NCBI GenBank assembly: GCA_002733125.1
Contig: NVUM01000014.1
Coordinates: 1 to 64,000, forward strand
Origin: Porticoccus sp.
Lineage (GTDB): Bacteria > Pseudomonadota > Gammaproteobacteria > Pseudomonadales > Porticoccaceae
DNA: 64,000 nucleotides
Direction of reading: 5' to 3'
Below are positions 9,499 through 17,214 of this stretch, piece by piece. How positions within the stretch are numbered: the stretch's first letter is position 1; each line of letters opens with the position of its first letter. Below the pieces are notes generated by a model. That model was not told the origin of the DNA and did not search any database. It saw only the letters and a program-made list of their open reading frames with translations. The translations under genes and the position numbers were made by a program.

Positions 9499-9622
9499 GA
9501 TGACACCTCCTTTTTCCCGGGTTTTTTCGGGTTGTTACCGGGTTTCGTACCGGGTTTCCCGGGTAAACCGCTTGGAGTTTTCTGGACTAAATCTCCGGGA
9601 TTCCCGGGTAATAAGACCCGGG
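9354..9622. repeat. Cluster of seven CCCGGG sites in the replication operon
   Basis: Exact CCCGGG occurs at 9354, 9396, 9438, 9516, 9558, 9603 and 9617, most followed by T or TT. Three CGGGTT-type half sites lie between 9526 and 9556. Spacing of the first three is exactly 42 bp, and 9516 to 9558 is also 42 bp. They run across the end of the 128-residue gene and the start of the replication endonuclease gene, in different codon contexts. By chance one site per about 4 kb is expected, so this may be an iteron-like origin or a binding array. Confidence 0.75.
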
Positions 9623-9881
9623 TTCCTAATCCGGTTGGTGCTGGTATTTCCGAAAGCTTCCTCTGTTCAAGAATCAGCCATTCTTCAACGATTGAAACCA
9701 GAGTGATATCCAATAATAGGAGCTCACCAGGCCATGCGTGATGAATATATGTGTTAGGAATAACACCACAGATAGCGAGGCGTTGAATGATGGGTTCAGC
9801 GGGGATTTGGTTTCGGTAGGAATTCCCCCTCAGTTCATTAAAACATTCGGTGTATTCAAATAGTTCGAAAAGGCTATTCAT
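9495..9881 (-). CDS. Unknown protein with Gly/Pro/Lys-rich tail
   Basis: A 128-residue protein without a recognised domain. The first 90 residues are compact and acidic to neutral (LFELFEYTECFNEL, then LLLLDITLVSIVEEW). The last 40 are low complexity with PG dipeptides (GNPGDL, GLPGKPGTKPG, KKPGKK), encoded largely by the CCCGGG-type repeats. It overlaps the AlpA-like gene upstream and the replication endonuclease downstream, each by an ATGA junction, so the three form one translationally coupled unit. The tail may be a by-product of DNA-level repeats or a basic DNA-binding extension. Function unknown. Confidence 0.65.
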   Translation of the reverse strand: MNSLFELFEYTECFNELRGNSYRNQIPAEPIIQRLAICGVIPNTYIHHAWPGELLLLDITLVSIVEEWLILEQRKLSEIPAPTGLGTRVLLPGNPGDLVQKTPSGLPGKPGTKPGNNPKKPGKKEVSS

Positions 9882-10078
9882 GCTGCGTCCTCCTGACTGG
9901 TGGAGAAACGAAGCTGTTGCTGAATAAAATTGTCTAGATCATCCAGACGATAACGGATTGACCGGGTTCCTAAACGAATAAAGGGGATTCTCGCTCCGGC
10001 CCATCTGTCTCGTTCCAGAAAGGCTGCGCTTACGCCCAGGTAATTAGCTGCTTGTTTTGTATTAAGTAAAGTTTGCAT
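9878..10078 (-). CDS. AlpA-like helix-turn-helix regulator / excisionase
   Basis: A 66-residue protein of the MerR/AlpA-type winged helix-turn-helix class. NTKQAANYLGVSAAFLERDR forms the recognition unit, and IPFIRLGTRSIRYRLDDLDNFI is the typical beta-wing and final helix. AlpA proteins and excisionases regulate integrase or bend att DNA during excision (family knowledge). GGAGG lies 7 bp before the ATG. It opens the operon AlpA-unknown-Rep and is the likely switch gene of the element. Confidence 0.85.
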   Translation of the reverse strand: MQTLLNTKQAANYLGVSAAFLERDRWAGARIPFIRLGTRSIRYRLDDLDNFIQQQLRFSTSQEDAA

Positions 10079-10198
10079 TTGATGCCTCCATAGTTGCTAT
10101 GGGGCAATACTGCAAAAAAATGAAAATGCTGTCGTGACAGCTCCACAGGAAGAGTTAACGTTTACGGACGTAAAAGCTGGTCTCTCCGTATGGAGAAG

Positions 10199-10978
10199 TT
10201 ACTTCTTGGCCTTTTTTTTCGCTTCCTTTCGGTAATCCCTTATCCATTTAGTGAAGCGTTCAACGTTATCCACTAAGAGTGGTTTTCCATCGGCGCTTGT
10301 AAGCAATGTCTTATCTAACTCATTGGCCAGCTTTCTTGCACTGGCTGAGGCAGGCAAGTCGGGATATAACGAGTCAGCCTTTTCCAAAACGAGCTCTTTC
10401 AATTCATTACTTGCCTGGTGACGAGATTTGTTGGCACGTTGGATTTTTAGATTGTTCACCACTTTCATGGCCACGTAGTCAGTAGCTGGTTCGTAAATCA
10501 GTGCGAAACTCCTGATAAATACCAGAATGTCCAAGCAATCATTGGCTCTACGACTAAAGGAACGGTATCTTTTTCGGCTAGGTTGTTTCAGAAATAATGC
10601 TTCAAGTTTTGCTATGCTCTTTACGGTGTGCTTTAACGCATGCACAAACAGTTCTACTATTCCTTTGCCATCATCTGAAGCGACCAGCTCCTTGAAGTCG
10701 GAATTGGCCTCAGTTGTCAATCCGAGAGAGCTTAGAAGGGATGGCCAATCATCTAATTTTGTTGGTAAGTTGAAAAGGCTAGCCTCGTTGATATTTTCCA
10801 CTTGTTCCTGATTGATGGACAGGCCATTGAAGTGAGAAGAGGCAATTTTAAGTAGTTCTTCAGCTCTTTTGTCGTTGTAGGTGATGCCTGCACTTTGCTC
10901 CATTTCTTCTGCAATCTCTAACGCGCTCTCACAGATCGGGCGTCCAAAATAGGGCAGGTCAATTGTAGAGTCCGTCAT
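10199..10978 (-). CDS. Unknown protein translationally coupled to the integrase
   Basis: A 259-residue, mostly helical, charged protein with a lysine-rich C-terminus (DYRKEAKKKAKK). No domain was recognised. The preferred start is the ATG at 10978, which overlaps the integrase stop codon as ATGA, so its translation should depend on integrase translation. The middle contains a basic stretch (KQPSRKRYRSFSRRANDC, about residues 133-150). Position directly after the integrase suggests a role in recombination or stability of the element, but this is inference. Confidence 0.65.
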   Translation of the reverse strand: MTDSTIDLPYFGRPICESALEIAEEMEQSAGITYNDKRAEELLKIASSHFNGLSINQEQVENINEASLFNLPTKLDDWPSLLSSLGLTTEANSDFKELVASDDGKGIVELFVHALKHTVKSIAKLEALFLKQPSRKRYRSFSRRANDCLDILVFIRSFALIYEPATDYVAMKVVNNLKIQRANKSRHQASNELKELVLEKADSLYPDLPASASARKLANELDKTLLTSADGKPLLVDNVERFTKWIRDYRKEAKKKAKK

Positions 10979-12171
10979 AGTGCGCACATATCCTTGATGT
11001 AGTTGGTGACTTGCTGCATGGGAGCCCTAAGCCTTTCAGTACTTGGCACAATATACCCGGCAGTGACATCATTGGAAAACTTGTGATTTAGCAGTCGCTT
11101 CAAGGCGTAGGCGGGAATATCCAGGCTTTCAGCAATGGTAATAAACGTCCGCCGCAAGTCATGAAGCGTGAAGACGATCCCGCTTTCTTTTGCGATAGTT
11201 TCCAAAGCCGTTCTGGGCTCTTTTAGTGGTCCATCAGTGACGGGGGAGGGGAACACCCATATTTTATTGGATTGCTGATAACGGCATTTTAGAAGGTCTT
11301 CCAGGTAGTCGGACATGGGGAGCCGGTGGGGCTCCTTATTTTTTGTTTCGGGGATGATGAAGGTGCGCTCATTGAAATCGACATCATCCCAAGTGAGACG
11401 TGTGGCTTCTGAGCGCCGAAGGCCAGTAAAAAGCAGGAAGTGCAGATAATCGCGGGTCGTTTCCTGATTCAGTTTCAGCGTAGCTTCATACCAAGGTTTG
11501 AGTTGGGTAGGGGTGAGCAGTGTTTGTCGGCGTTTAATGGTGTACCAGGCGCGGTTTTTGCTGAGACGGTTTACTGGATTCACCAAGATTACAGATTTTC
11601 CATCTTGGCCTTCGTATTGTTCTATGGCGAAGTTAAACAGTGCGCGCAACACACGCATGGTGTTGTTGGCGCGCGCGGGACTGTTTTTGCCCAACTTCCT
11701 GTGGCGTTGCTCCACCATATCCTTGCTAATCTCGGTCAGTGGCTTTTCTAGCCAGTCTCCTAGTGCTCCTCTGATACAGCGCTGGTAGTCGTGTAAAGTG
11801 TTTGGTTTGAGGTCTTTCCTGGTCAATAGGTAATCTTCGTATGCCTTTTTAAGCGTTACAGATCTAACCCGCTGTTCACGCTTGTCGGCAATGGGATCAC
11901 TGCCCATGGTCATTTCACCCAATAACTTTTGCGCCTGTTTGCGGGCTTGTTCTGGGGTTATCTGCCCATGACTGCCAATGGTTACCCGCTTATTTTTACC
12001 GTGAATACGCTTCTCAACAAAGTACGACTTTGCGCCATTGCTAGTAACTCTTAGGCCAAATCCCTGTAGGAGGTCATCACGATAGAATGTATGGACGGGT
12101 TTGCCATCTGTTTTTGGTATAGGCGGCTTTATACTGCCTACACAGAAATTGCTGATTCTAATGCGTGGCAT
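10975..12171 (-). CDS. Tyrosine-type integrase of element B
   Basis: A 398-residue recombinase with an arm-binding N-terminal domain (DDLLQGFGLRVTSNGAKSYF, then GQITPEQARKQAQKLL), a core-binding domain at about 105-200 and a catalytic domain at about 215-385. Catalytic residues visible are the Arg in GLRRSEATRLTW, HDLRRT (HxxR), the His in LLNHKF and the Tyr in AGYIVPS. It starts about 170 bp from the right tRNA-Leu repeat and should be the enzyme that recombines the 58-bp repeats. Sequence divergence from the integrase at 1563-2759 suggests the two elements arrived separately. Confidence 0.93.
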   Translation of the reverse strand: MPRIRISNFCVGSIKPPIPKTDGKPVHTFYRDDLLQGFGLRVTSNGAKSYFVEKRIHGKNKRVTIGSHGQITPEQARKQAQKLLGEMTMGSDPIADKREQRVRSVTLKKAYEDYLLTRKDLKPNTLHDYQRCIRGALGDWLEKPLTEISKDMVEQRHRKLGKNSPARANNTMRVLRALFNFAIEQYEGQDGKSVILVNPVNRLSKNRAWYTIKRRQTLLTPTQLKPWYEATLKLNQETTRDYLHFLLFTGLRRSEATRLTWDDVDFNERTFIIPETKNKEPHRLPMSDYLEDLLKCRYQQSNKIWVFPSPVTDGPLKEPRTALETIAKESGIVFTLHDLRRTFITIAESLDIPAYALKRLLNHKFSNDVTAGYIVPSTERLRAPMQQVTNYIKDMCAL

Positions 12172-12337
12172 GTCTCTTAGGCTCTTTATTGCGGGTTTGA
12201 GTAGGCACAGTGTCGGAGCATTATTTCAAATAACCTGCCTACATGGCAAATTATGTCAAACAATGAAAAGCTGAAAAATAACGTAATTAACTGATAATAA
12301 AAGAATATAAAAGTCTGTCAAAAAATGGCACAAATAA

Positions 12338-12395
12338 CTTAAAATCCCTCGGAAGGTAACTTCCGTGCCGGTTCGACCCCGGCTCCGGGCACCAT
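12338..12395 (+). repeat. Attachment-site repeat, right copy (3' part of tRNA-Leu(UAA))
   Basis: Second 58-bp copy of the tRNA-Leu 3' part, again starting at the anticodon loop CTTAAAA and ending with the CCA. The variable-arm stem reads CGGAAG-GTAA-CTTCCG, where the left copy has CGGAGG-GTAA-CCTCCG, so one G-C pair is replaced by A-T with pairing preserved. It is followed 22 bp later by a stem-loop that looks like a tRNA terminator, suggesting that this copy carries the original chromosomal downstream flank. Confidence 0.9.
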
Positions 12396-12416
12396 TAAAC
12401 TCAAATGGTTATACCT

Positions 12417-12438
12417 GCCTTCCCTGCTTTGGGAAGGC
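12417..12438 (+). terminator. Stem-loop behind the right tRNA-Leu fragment
   Basis: GCCTTCCC (12417-12424), loop TGCTTT, GGGAAGGC (12431-12438), followed by a T-rich stretch beginning about 12 bp later. The location right after a tRNA 3' end suggests the original tRNA transcript terminator. The T tract is not immediately adjacent, so efficiency is uncertain. Confidence 0.5.
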
Positions 12439-12666
12439 GCGTAAATTATCCTTTTATTTTCCCTGTAACCGGTCCGATGGGCTGGTTTCCCCCGCGTAAT
12501 GTTGTCAAACCGCGACCACGGTTTATACTCGGTCCATGCTCGTTACCCAGCTACTCGTCTGAAAATGGTTGAAAAACAAGGGACTGCCAGCAGCAGGAAG
12601 GAAATAACGAGGTCCTATTATTTTAGATAACAGGAAAAACTCGCTCTGTTCTGAAAGGAGTCAGAT

Positions 12667-12792
12667 ATGTCTAAATTTTCCACTCCGTGTCAAGTTGTTA
12701 AAAAAGAGCGTCGAATATCAGATTCGGCAAAGCGCGCATGCGCGATATGCAAATGTTATGTTTTGAAAAAATGGAGTCAGTATGAGCTATAG
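12667..12792 (+). CDS. Possible 41-residue small protein
   Basis: A short open frame beginning ATG TCT AAA with a very good ribosome binding site (AAAGGAGTCAGAT before the ATG). The predicted peptide is basic and has four cysteines, three of them in ACAICKC near the middle. The stop overlaps the start of the DUF4062-like pseudogene. There is no domain and nothing else to support it as a gene. It could equally be leader sequence. Confidence 0.25.
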   Translation: MSKFSTPCQVVKKERRISDSAKRACAICKCYVLKKWSQYEL

Positions 12793-13604
12793 AGCCATCG
12801 TGTTTAATGTGATGATTGCGTCACCAGGGGACGTGGCTTCAGAGCGATCTATAGTTCGTGAGGTGATTGCAGTCTGCGGCTCGTGGAATAGTTTTGCTCC
12901 CCACTGGATGGGAGTCACACTCTTCGCCAGAAATGGGGAATTCGCCGCAATCAATAATTAATGATCAGGTGCTTGATAAAGGAGACCTTCTAGTTGGCGT
13001 ATTCTGGACTCGAATTGGCACGCAGACCAAAGACTATGCAAGTGGAACTGTAGAAGAAATAGAGCGGCATATATCATCTGGAAAACCCGCAATGTTGTAC
13101 TTCTCGGATCAGCCAGCACGACTTGATAGTGTCGATGACGAGCAATACCAGGAACTTAAGAGATTTAAAACTGACTGCAAAGATCGAGGGCTTTACGAGG
13201 TGTATGATAGCCACTCTCAATTTAAGGAGAAGTTTTACCGGCACCTGCAGTTAAAGCTCAATGAGCATCAAATGTTTACTTCAGTAGATGGCGCAGAGTT
13301 AGTAGATCCGGTTCCCTTATCTAAAGAGTCTCGACTGCCCGAGTTAACCGAAGAAGCTAAGATTCTTCTTAAGGAGGCGAGCCTAGACGACAACGGAATA
13401 ATCATGTATCTCCGCCACTTGGGCGGCACGGATCTGCAAACTAATGGTAAAAATTTGATTGACGACCAGAGCAGGAGGGTCGTTGCCAAATGGGAGTCTG
13501 CACTTCAGTTACTGATCGAAGAAGAGTTGGTGATAGAAAGAGGTTACAAGGGAGAGATCTTTGAGATCACTGAACGTGGTTTCCAGGTTGCAGATTCATT
13601 ATGA
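12782..13604 (+). pseudogene. DUF4062-like protein gene, frameshifted
   Basis: Frame one begins at ATG 12782 and reads YRAIVFNVMIASPGDVASER, then SIVREVIA. The same family sequence continues in another frame from about 12873 as SAARGIVLLPTGWESHSSPE, then FWTRIGT and SGTVEEIERHI, to the stop at 13604. In intact relatives these parts are separated by about six residues (a WN-containing turn), so a deletion of roughly 17 nt explains the break. DUF4062-type domains resemble TIR or nucleotide-hydrolase folds and are common in stress and defence proteins; the catalytic role is unsettled. The C-terminal 90 residues look like a winged helix. It is probably non-functional unless the downstream frame is translated from TTG 12867. 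Confidence 0.7.
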
Positions 13605-13606
13605 AA

Positions 13607-13690
13607 CATAACCATGCCAGTCACGGCGACGGCTACTGTATTGCGGCTTCGCCTCCATTCCGTACCTGCACGTGCTGAGCGGCGTTAGGA
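13607..13690 (+). repeat. Integron attC-like recombination site
   Basis: The 5' end (ACATAACCATGCCAGTCACG) and the reverse complement of the 3' end (TCCTAACGCCGCTCAGCACG) align with matches at the TAAC core and at GC, CAG and CACG. One unpaired T lies on each strand and a 3-nt mismatch spacer (CAT/GCC) sits between outer and inner boxes. This is the R box, unpaired spacer, L box with extrahelical bases plan of attC sites. An inner GGCGA/TTCGCC pair adds a terminal hairpin. Core boxes ACATAAC and GTTAGGA each deviate by one base from RYYYAAC/GTTRRRY. It lies immediately after one decayed gene and 10 bp before the next, as a cassette junction would. Confidence 0.5.
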
Positions 13691-13700
13691 GGCAGTGATC

Positions 13701-14262
13701 ATGGAGCACTGGGAGGAATTGCTGAACCCTCACGTTCTGCGGCAAAACCTTATCAGTGCTTCAATCTTTATATTTGCCTACGAACTTTGCAGAACCTATA
13801 TCATTGACCAGCCAAGGACATTCTTCACTGATCTTTGGGCCAGAGCAAGAGCAGTTAAGTCCTGAGTATAACGAAGAGGTTCTTTCATTATCTAAAAGCC
13901 CCTTAGAGGCCTCCCTTCTCTGGTTCAAGTCTATGGGTGCCATTGGTGATGGTGACGTGGAAAAATTTGATCAGGCCCGTCAGCTAAGGAATAAACTGGC
14001 GCATGATCTCCCTAAGTATATTTCTGAACCAGGATGTGAAATTGAGCCGCCAGCATTCTAGGGACTGATTGAAGTCACACACAAACTCGGTGTCTGGTGG
14101 GTTTTGAACTTTAAGCTAACGATTAATCCAGAGTCTAGTGGTGAGTTGGTTGACGAATCCGGTATCAAGGTTGGAACTGTCATGATGATGGACATCGCAT
14201 ACGGGAATGAGCCAGAAGAAGGTTATTACTACAATGAAATGCGTAACTATAGCCTCTCCTAA
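13701..14262 (+). pseudogene. Unknown cassette-like gene, broken by a frameshift and a stop
   Basis: ATG 13701 (preceded by TAGGAGG) opens MEHWEELLNPHVLRQNLISA, then IIDQPRTFFTD. After a frameshift near 13835 the reading continues in another frame as FGPEQEQLSPEYNEEVLS, then SPLEASLLWFKSMGAI, and meets TAG at 14059-14061. The same frame then goes on for 66 more codons (VWWVLNFKLTI, then EPEEGYYYNEMRNYSLS) to TAA 14262. The parts together make one protein of about 187 residues. RQLRNKLAHDLP contains an RNxxxH motif, as in HEPN-type RNases. The stop region runs into CCTAACAAATTGCTCC, which looks like the 5' half of another attC site. Product unknown. Confidence 0.65.
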
Positions 14263-14327
14263 CAAATTGCTCCAATTCGTTCTGTAGTAGCAAATAAGTA
14301 GTCGTATCTTACTTAAGGGTCGAGCCA

Positions 14328-16082
14328 ATGAAGTTCACAAATATACCCCCTTTCCTGCGGGCAGCCATTAAGGAATCAGACTTTTCGGTAGTCATTACTA
14401 CTGGCGAGCTAGAACCACCGGGGCCCGTGTTCGTGCATGTCAATGATGCTTTTACTCGCATGACGGGCTATACCCGGGAGGAACTCCTAGGAGCCACGCC
14501 CCGCATCCTGCAGGGACCGGACACGGATCGCGCGGTCTTGAATCGGCTCAAGTCAAACTTGCATGCCGGCGATTCCTTTGAGGGGCGAGCTTGGAATTAC
14601 CGGAAGGATGGAACACCGTATCTGGTCGAATGGACCATTACACGTTTGCGTCATGATGGTGAAGGGCATGACTATTTCTTTTCTGTGCAGCAAGAGATCA
14701 CGGACCTGGACCCGGCCCATCACCGACTGGAAGGTCAAACCCGGCGACTGAATGCACTCCTGAATTCCACCGGCGCCAGCCACGATCCGATCACGGGCGC
14801 CTTGAATCATCAGCACATGCTATTGCGGCTGCAGCGCATCATTGACGAGACGGCCGCGTCTCAATCGGTGACCGGGCTGGTGTCGTTGCAGTTCAGGCGC
14901 CTGGACCGCATTGATCAGGCCTTCGGTGTCGAAGCCGTCAACCAGCTCTTGATCGATATTGCTAAACGCCTCGGTCACCGGCTTGAATTGAGTGAATCGC
15001 TTGCCCGTTCCCACGAGTACACTTTTGCGGTGATTGTCCCCGCGGATGCCGATGGGGCCAGTGACTCGGATCATCATCTGATGACGCGAGCACGTTCTTT
15101 GGTCGCTGCCGTCACCAATGAAGATTTCGAAGTCGCCGGTGAAACCGTCCGGGTCGAGGTCAGCGCCGGGATCGCCCGCGCACCGACCGATGGTCGCCAC
15201 GCTCGGGAGCTTGCGCTTCTTGCCGAAGAGCTCACTGTCGGTGCCGACAATACGGACGCCGATCCCATCCACTGGGCAGATCACAGTATCAAGGAGACAC
15301 AGCGCCGGAAGATCGAGCTTGAGGGTGATCTGCAGCGTGCCGTCTCCGAGAAGGCGTTAGTGCTTTTTTATCAACCCGTTATAGACCTGCAAACCGGAGA
15401 GGCGGTGGGGGCTGAGGCGTTGTTGCGCTGGCCTTTGCCTGACGGGGAGGCCCCTATCGGGCCGAATGAATTCGTTCCGCTGGCCGAAGAGCTGGGGCTT
15501 ATGGATGAGCTTGGCGGGCAGGTCTTCGAGGACGCCTGCCTCCAGCTGCGGCGCTGGCAAGAGCTACCGGGCAACGCGGCATTCTGGGTTTCGGTCAATG
15601 TCGCTCCTGCTCAGCTTCGCGATCCAGACCTTGCCGCCCGTTTTCTCGCGATCACGCAAACGATCAGCGTGGCCCCGGCTTGCGTAAAGCTCGAAATCAC
15701 AGAGAGTGCGCTGGAATCCGACCTTTTCGAGGTCACCCATGTCATCAACGGTCTTGTGGCCGCTGGCTTCTCTTTGGCTCTGGACGACTTCGGCACTGGC
15801 TACTCGTCGCTGAGCCGGCTGATCGATATGCCGTTCAACCTCATCAAGGTCGATAAATCCTTTGTCTCGCAGACACCCGACGGTCGCGGCGCAGGGGTTG
15901 TGGCATGCCTGTCTCAATTGAGCCACCATCTCAATATTGATGCTCTTGGCGAGGGTGTGGAAACCGCCGCCCAGGAGGCCTACCTACGCACTTTCAACTA
16001 CCGCTACGCCCAGGGCTTTTATTACGCCAAGCCGATGTCGACGGCTGACTTTGCGGCCTGGGCCGGGTGGCCGATAGATTAA
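14328..16082 (+). CDS. PAS / degenerate GGDEF / EAL signalling protein
   Basis: A 584-residue cytoplasmic protein with no membrane segments. The N-terminal PAS (about 1-130) is LOV-like in length and sequence (NDAFTRMTGY, then GATPRILQGPDTD), but the flavin-binding Cys of the NCRFLQ motif is replaced (TPRILQ), so light sensing is unlikely. The middle (about 145-320) is a GGDEF fold with the signature lost (HEYTF), hence no cyclase activity expected. The C-terminal EAL domain (about 330-580) keeps EALLRW, NVAPAQL, ITES, DDFGTGYSS, KVDKSF and QGFYYAKP, so c-di-GMP phosphodiesterase activity is plausible. It is monocistronic. GC content is higher than in the decayed region just upstream. Confidence 0.9.
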   Translation: MKFTNIPPFLRAAIKESDFSVVITTGELEPPGPVFVHVNDAFTRMTGYTREELLGATPRILQGPDTDRAVLNRLKSNLHAGDSFEGRAWNYRKDGTPYLVEWTITRLRHDGEGHDYFFSVQQEITDLDPAHHRLEGQTRRLNALLNSTGASHDPITGALNHQHMLLRLQRIIDETAASQSVTGLVSLQFRRLDRIDQAFGVEAVNQLLIDIAKRLGHRLELSESLARSHEYTFAVIVPADADGASDSDHHLMTRARSLVAAVTNEDFEVAGETVRVEVSAGIARAPTDGRHARELALLAEELTVGADNTDADPIHWADHSIKETQRRKIELEGDLQRAVSEKALVLFYQPVIDLQTGEAVGAEALLRWPLPDGEAPIGPNEFVPLAEELGLMDELGGQVFEDACLQLRRWQELPGNAAFWVSVNVAPAQLRDPDLAARFLAITQTISVAPACVKLEITESALESDLFEVTHVINGLVAAGFSLALDDFGTGYSSLSRLIDMPFNLIKVDKSFVSQTPDGRGAGVVACLSQLSHHLNIDALGEGVETAAQEAYLRTFNYRYAQGFYYAKPMSTADFAAWAGWPID

Positions 16083-16633
16083 ACATGTGTTGGGGGGAGC
16101 CACAACCTGATCATTCGGGTGTGGTGGAGTGAAAAACAGCTGAAATTGCCGGTGAATGACTTAAAACCAAGTCATGCTCCGTATACCAAAGCCTCCGCTT
16201 CTCTCCGGTTTCGTCACCGGTGATGGCGGCGTTATGCAGAGGATGGATCGAAGTGCTTAACAGGTAACCATCCGCCTTTCCTCCTTTCCATCTGGTCGCC
16301 GAAGAGGACGAATCTCCTAGAGTTCTTCAGTGCCATCAGCGGGCTAAAGATTCTCTGACCACATTCGTACCATGCTGAAGGCTATCGACAAGGATTCAAG
16401 CGTTTCACAGTGAAAGCAGCCATCGCTACCAATACTGTATGTGGGGTTACCCACGAGTATACTGGCTTACAAATATCCCGGGTTCTCCAGTGGAGTTCTA
16501 GTGGAGTTCCGTGTTTTTTCCTGTTCCAGGCTCAAACACATGGCGACTCAACAAGATACAATGAAAAAACACCTCTTGGGAATAATCGATGAATGCCAGG
16601 TTATGATTAATTTAAATAGAAAGGAGTAGGGAT
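16083..16633. other. Gene-free stretch before lemA
   Basis: 550 bp with no supportable gene; frames are short and broken. It contains a small direct repeat AGTGGAGTTC (16490 region, two copies 12 bp apart). The lemA ribosome binding site AAAGGAGT lies at its right end. I see no clear promoter, terminator or mobile-element end. Confidence 0.4.
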
Positions 16634-17212
16634 ATGGAGTGGGTATTACTCGCAATTCTGGGCGTACTGATTTTATATGTAATCCTGGAATACAATAAGT
16701 TGGTTCGGCTTCGCAATGTATTTCAAAATGCATTCAAACAGATAGACGTCACGCTCAAACAACGACATGACATGATTCCGCAACTGGTCAACACCGTAAA
16801 AGGCTATGCCAAGCACGAACAGGCCACGTTGACCGGCGTTATCGATGCCCGGAATCAAGCTGAAAAACTACGCGGTCAAAGCGACTCAGGCGACGCAGAA
16901 TCAATGCTGGCACTCGGACAGGCCGAAGGTTTACTCGGTAAAGCGATGGGCGGGATTTTTGCCTTGTCAGAAGCCTATCCCGATCTTAAGGCCGATGGCG
17001 CTTTTCGTGATTTGATGGAGCAATTGACCACTATTGAAAACAAGGTTGCCGCATCACGTCGTGGCTACAACAACACCGTGCTTGAATACAATAATGTGCT
17101 GGAAACCTTCCCGACCAATATCCTGGCGAACATGTTTACCTTTAAACGTGCATCAGAGCTGGATTTTGATGATCGTGAAGCCATTCAAAATGCACCTGAA
17201 GTTGAGTTCTAG
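16634..17212 (+). CDS. lemA: LemA family protein
   Basis: A 192-residue protein with one N-terminal membrane segment (about 2-20) and a helical-bundle LemA domain (VFQNAFKQIDVTLKQRHDMI, then LVNTVKGYAKHEQATL; C-terminal NNTVLEYNNVLETFP and FTFKRASELDF). The start has GGAG 9 bp upstream. Two bases separate it from the M48 protease gene downstream, a common lemA-htpX-type operon. LemA proteins are membrane-anchored and of unclear biochemical role. The pairing with a membrane protease suggests envelope stress or protein quality control. Confidence 0.93.
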   Translation: MEWVLLAILGVLILYVILEYNKLVRLRNVFQNAFKQIDVTLKQRHDMIPQLVNTVKGYAKHEQATLTGVIDARNQAEKLRGQSDSGDAESMLALGQAEGLLGKAMGGIFALSEAYPDLKADGAFRDLMEQLTTIENKVAASRRGYNNTVLEYNNVLETFPTNILANMFTFKRASELDFDDREAIQNAPEVEF

Positions 17213-17214
17213 GC

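Larger units (their letters stand above)
2946..12395. mobile_element. Integrative element B in tRNA-Leu (satellite- or mobilizable-island-like)
   Basis: A segment of about 9.4 kb bounded by 58-bp direct repeats derived from a tRNA-Leu(UAA) 3' part. Contents left to right: Type IIG restriction-modification gene (+), AbiEii-like nucleotidyltransferase and small partner (-), HUH replication endonuclease, small unknown, AlpA-like regulator, unknown, integrase (all -). No capsid, terminase, relaxase-coupling or conjugation genes are seen. The combination of integrase, AlpA, HUH-Rep and defence cargo is what phage satellites and small mobilizable islands carry. The integrase lies next to the right repeat. 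Inference: elements A and B were inserted in tandem, and the intact tRNA gene lies left of the window. Confidence 0.85.

Noticed and set aside
12622-12768. Possible second attC ahead of the DUF4062-like gene (GATAACAGG ... TGTTATG)
   Set aside because: Pairing beyond the core bases is poor and the cores deviate from consensus.
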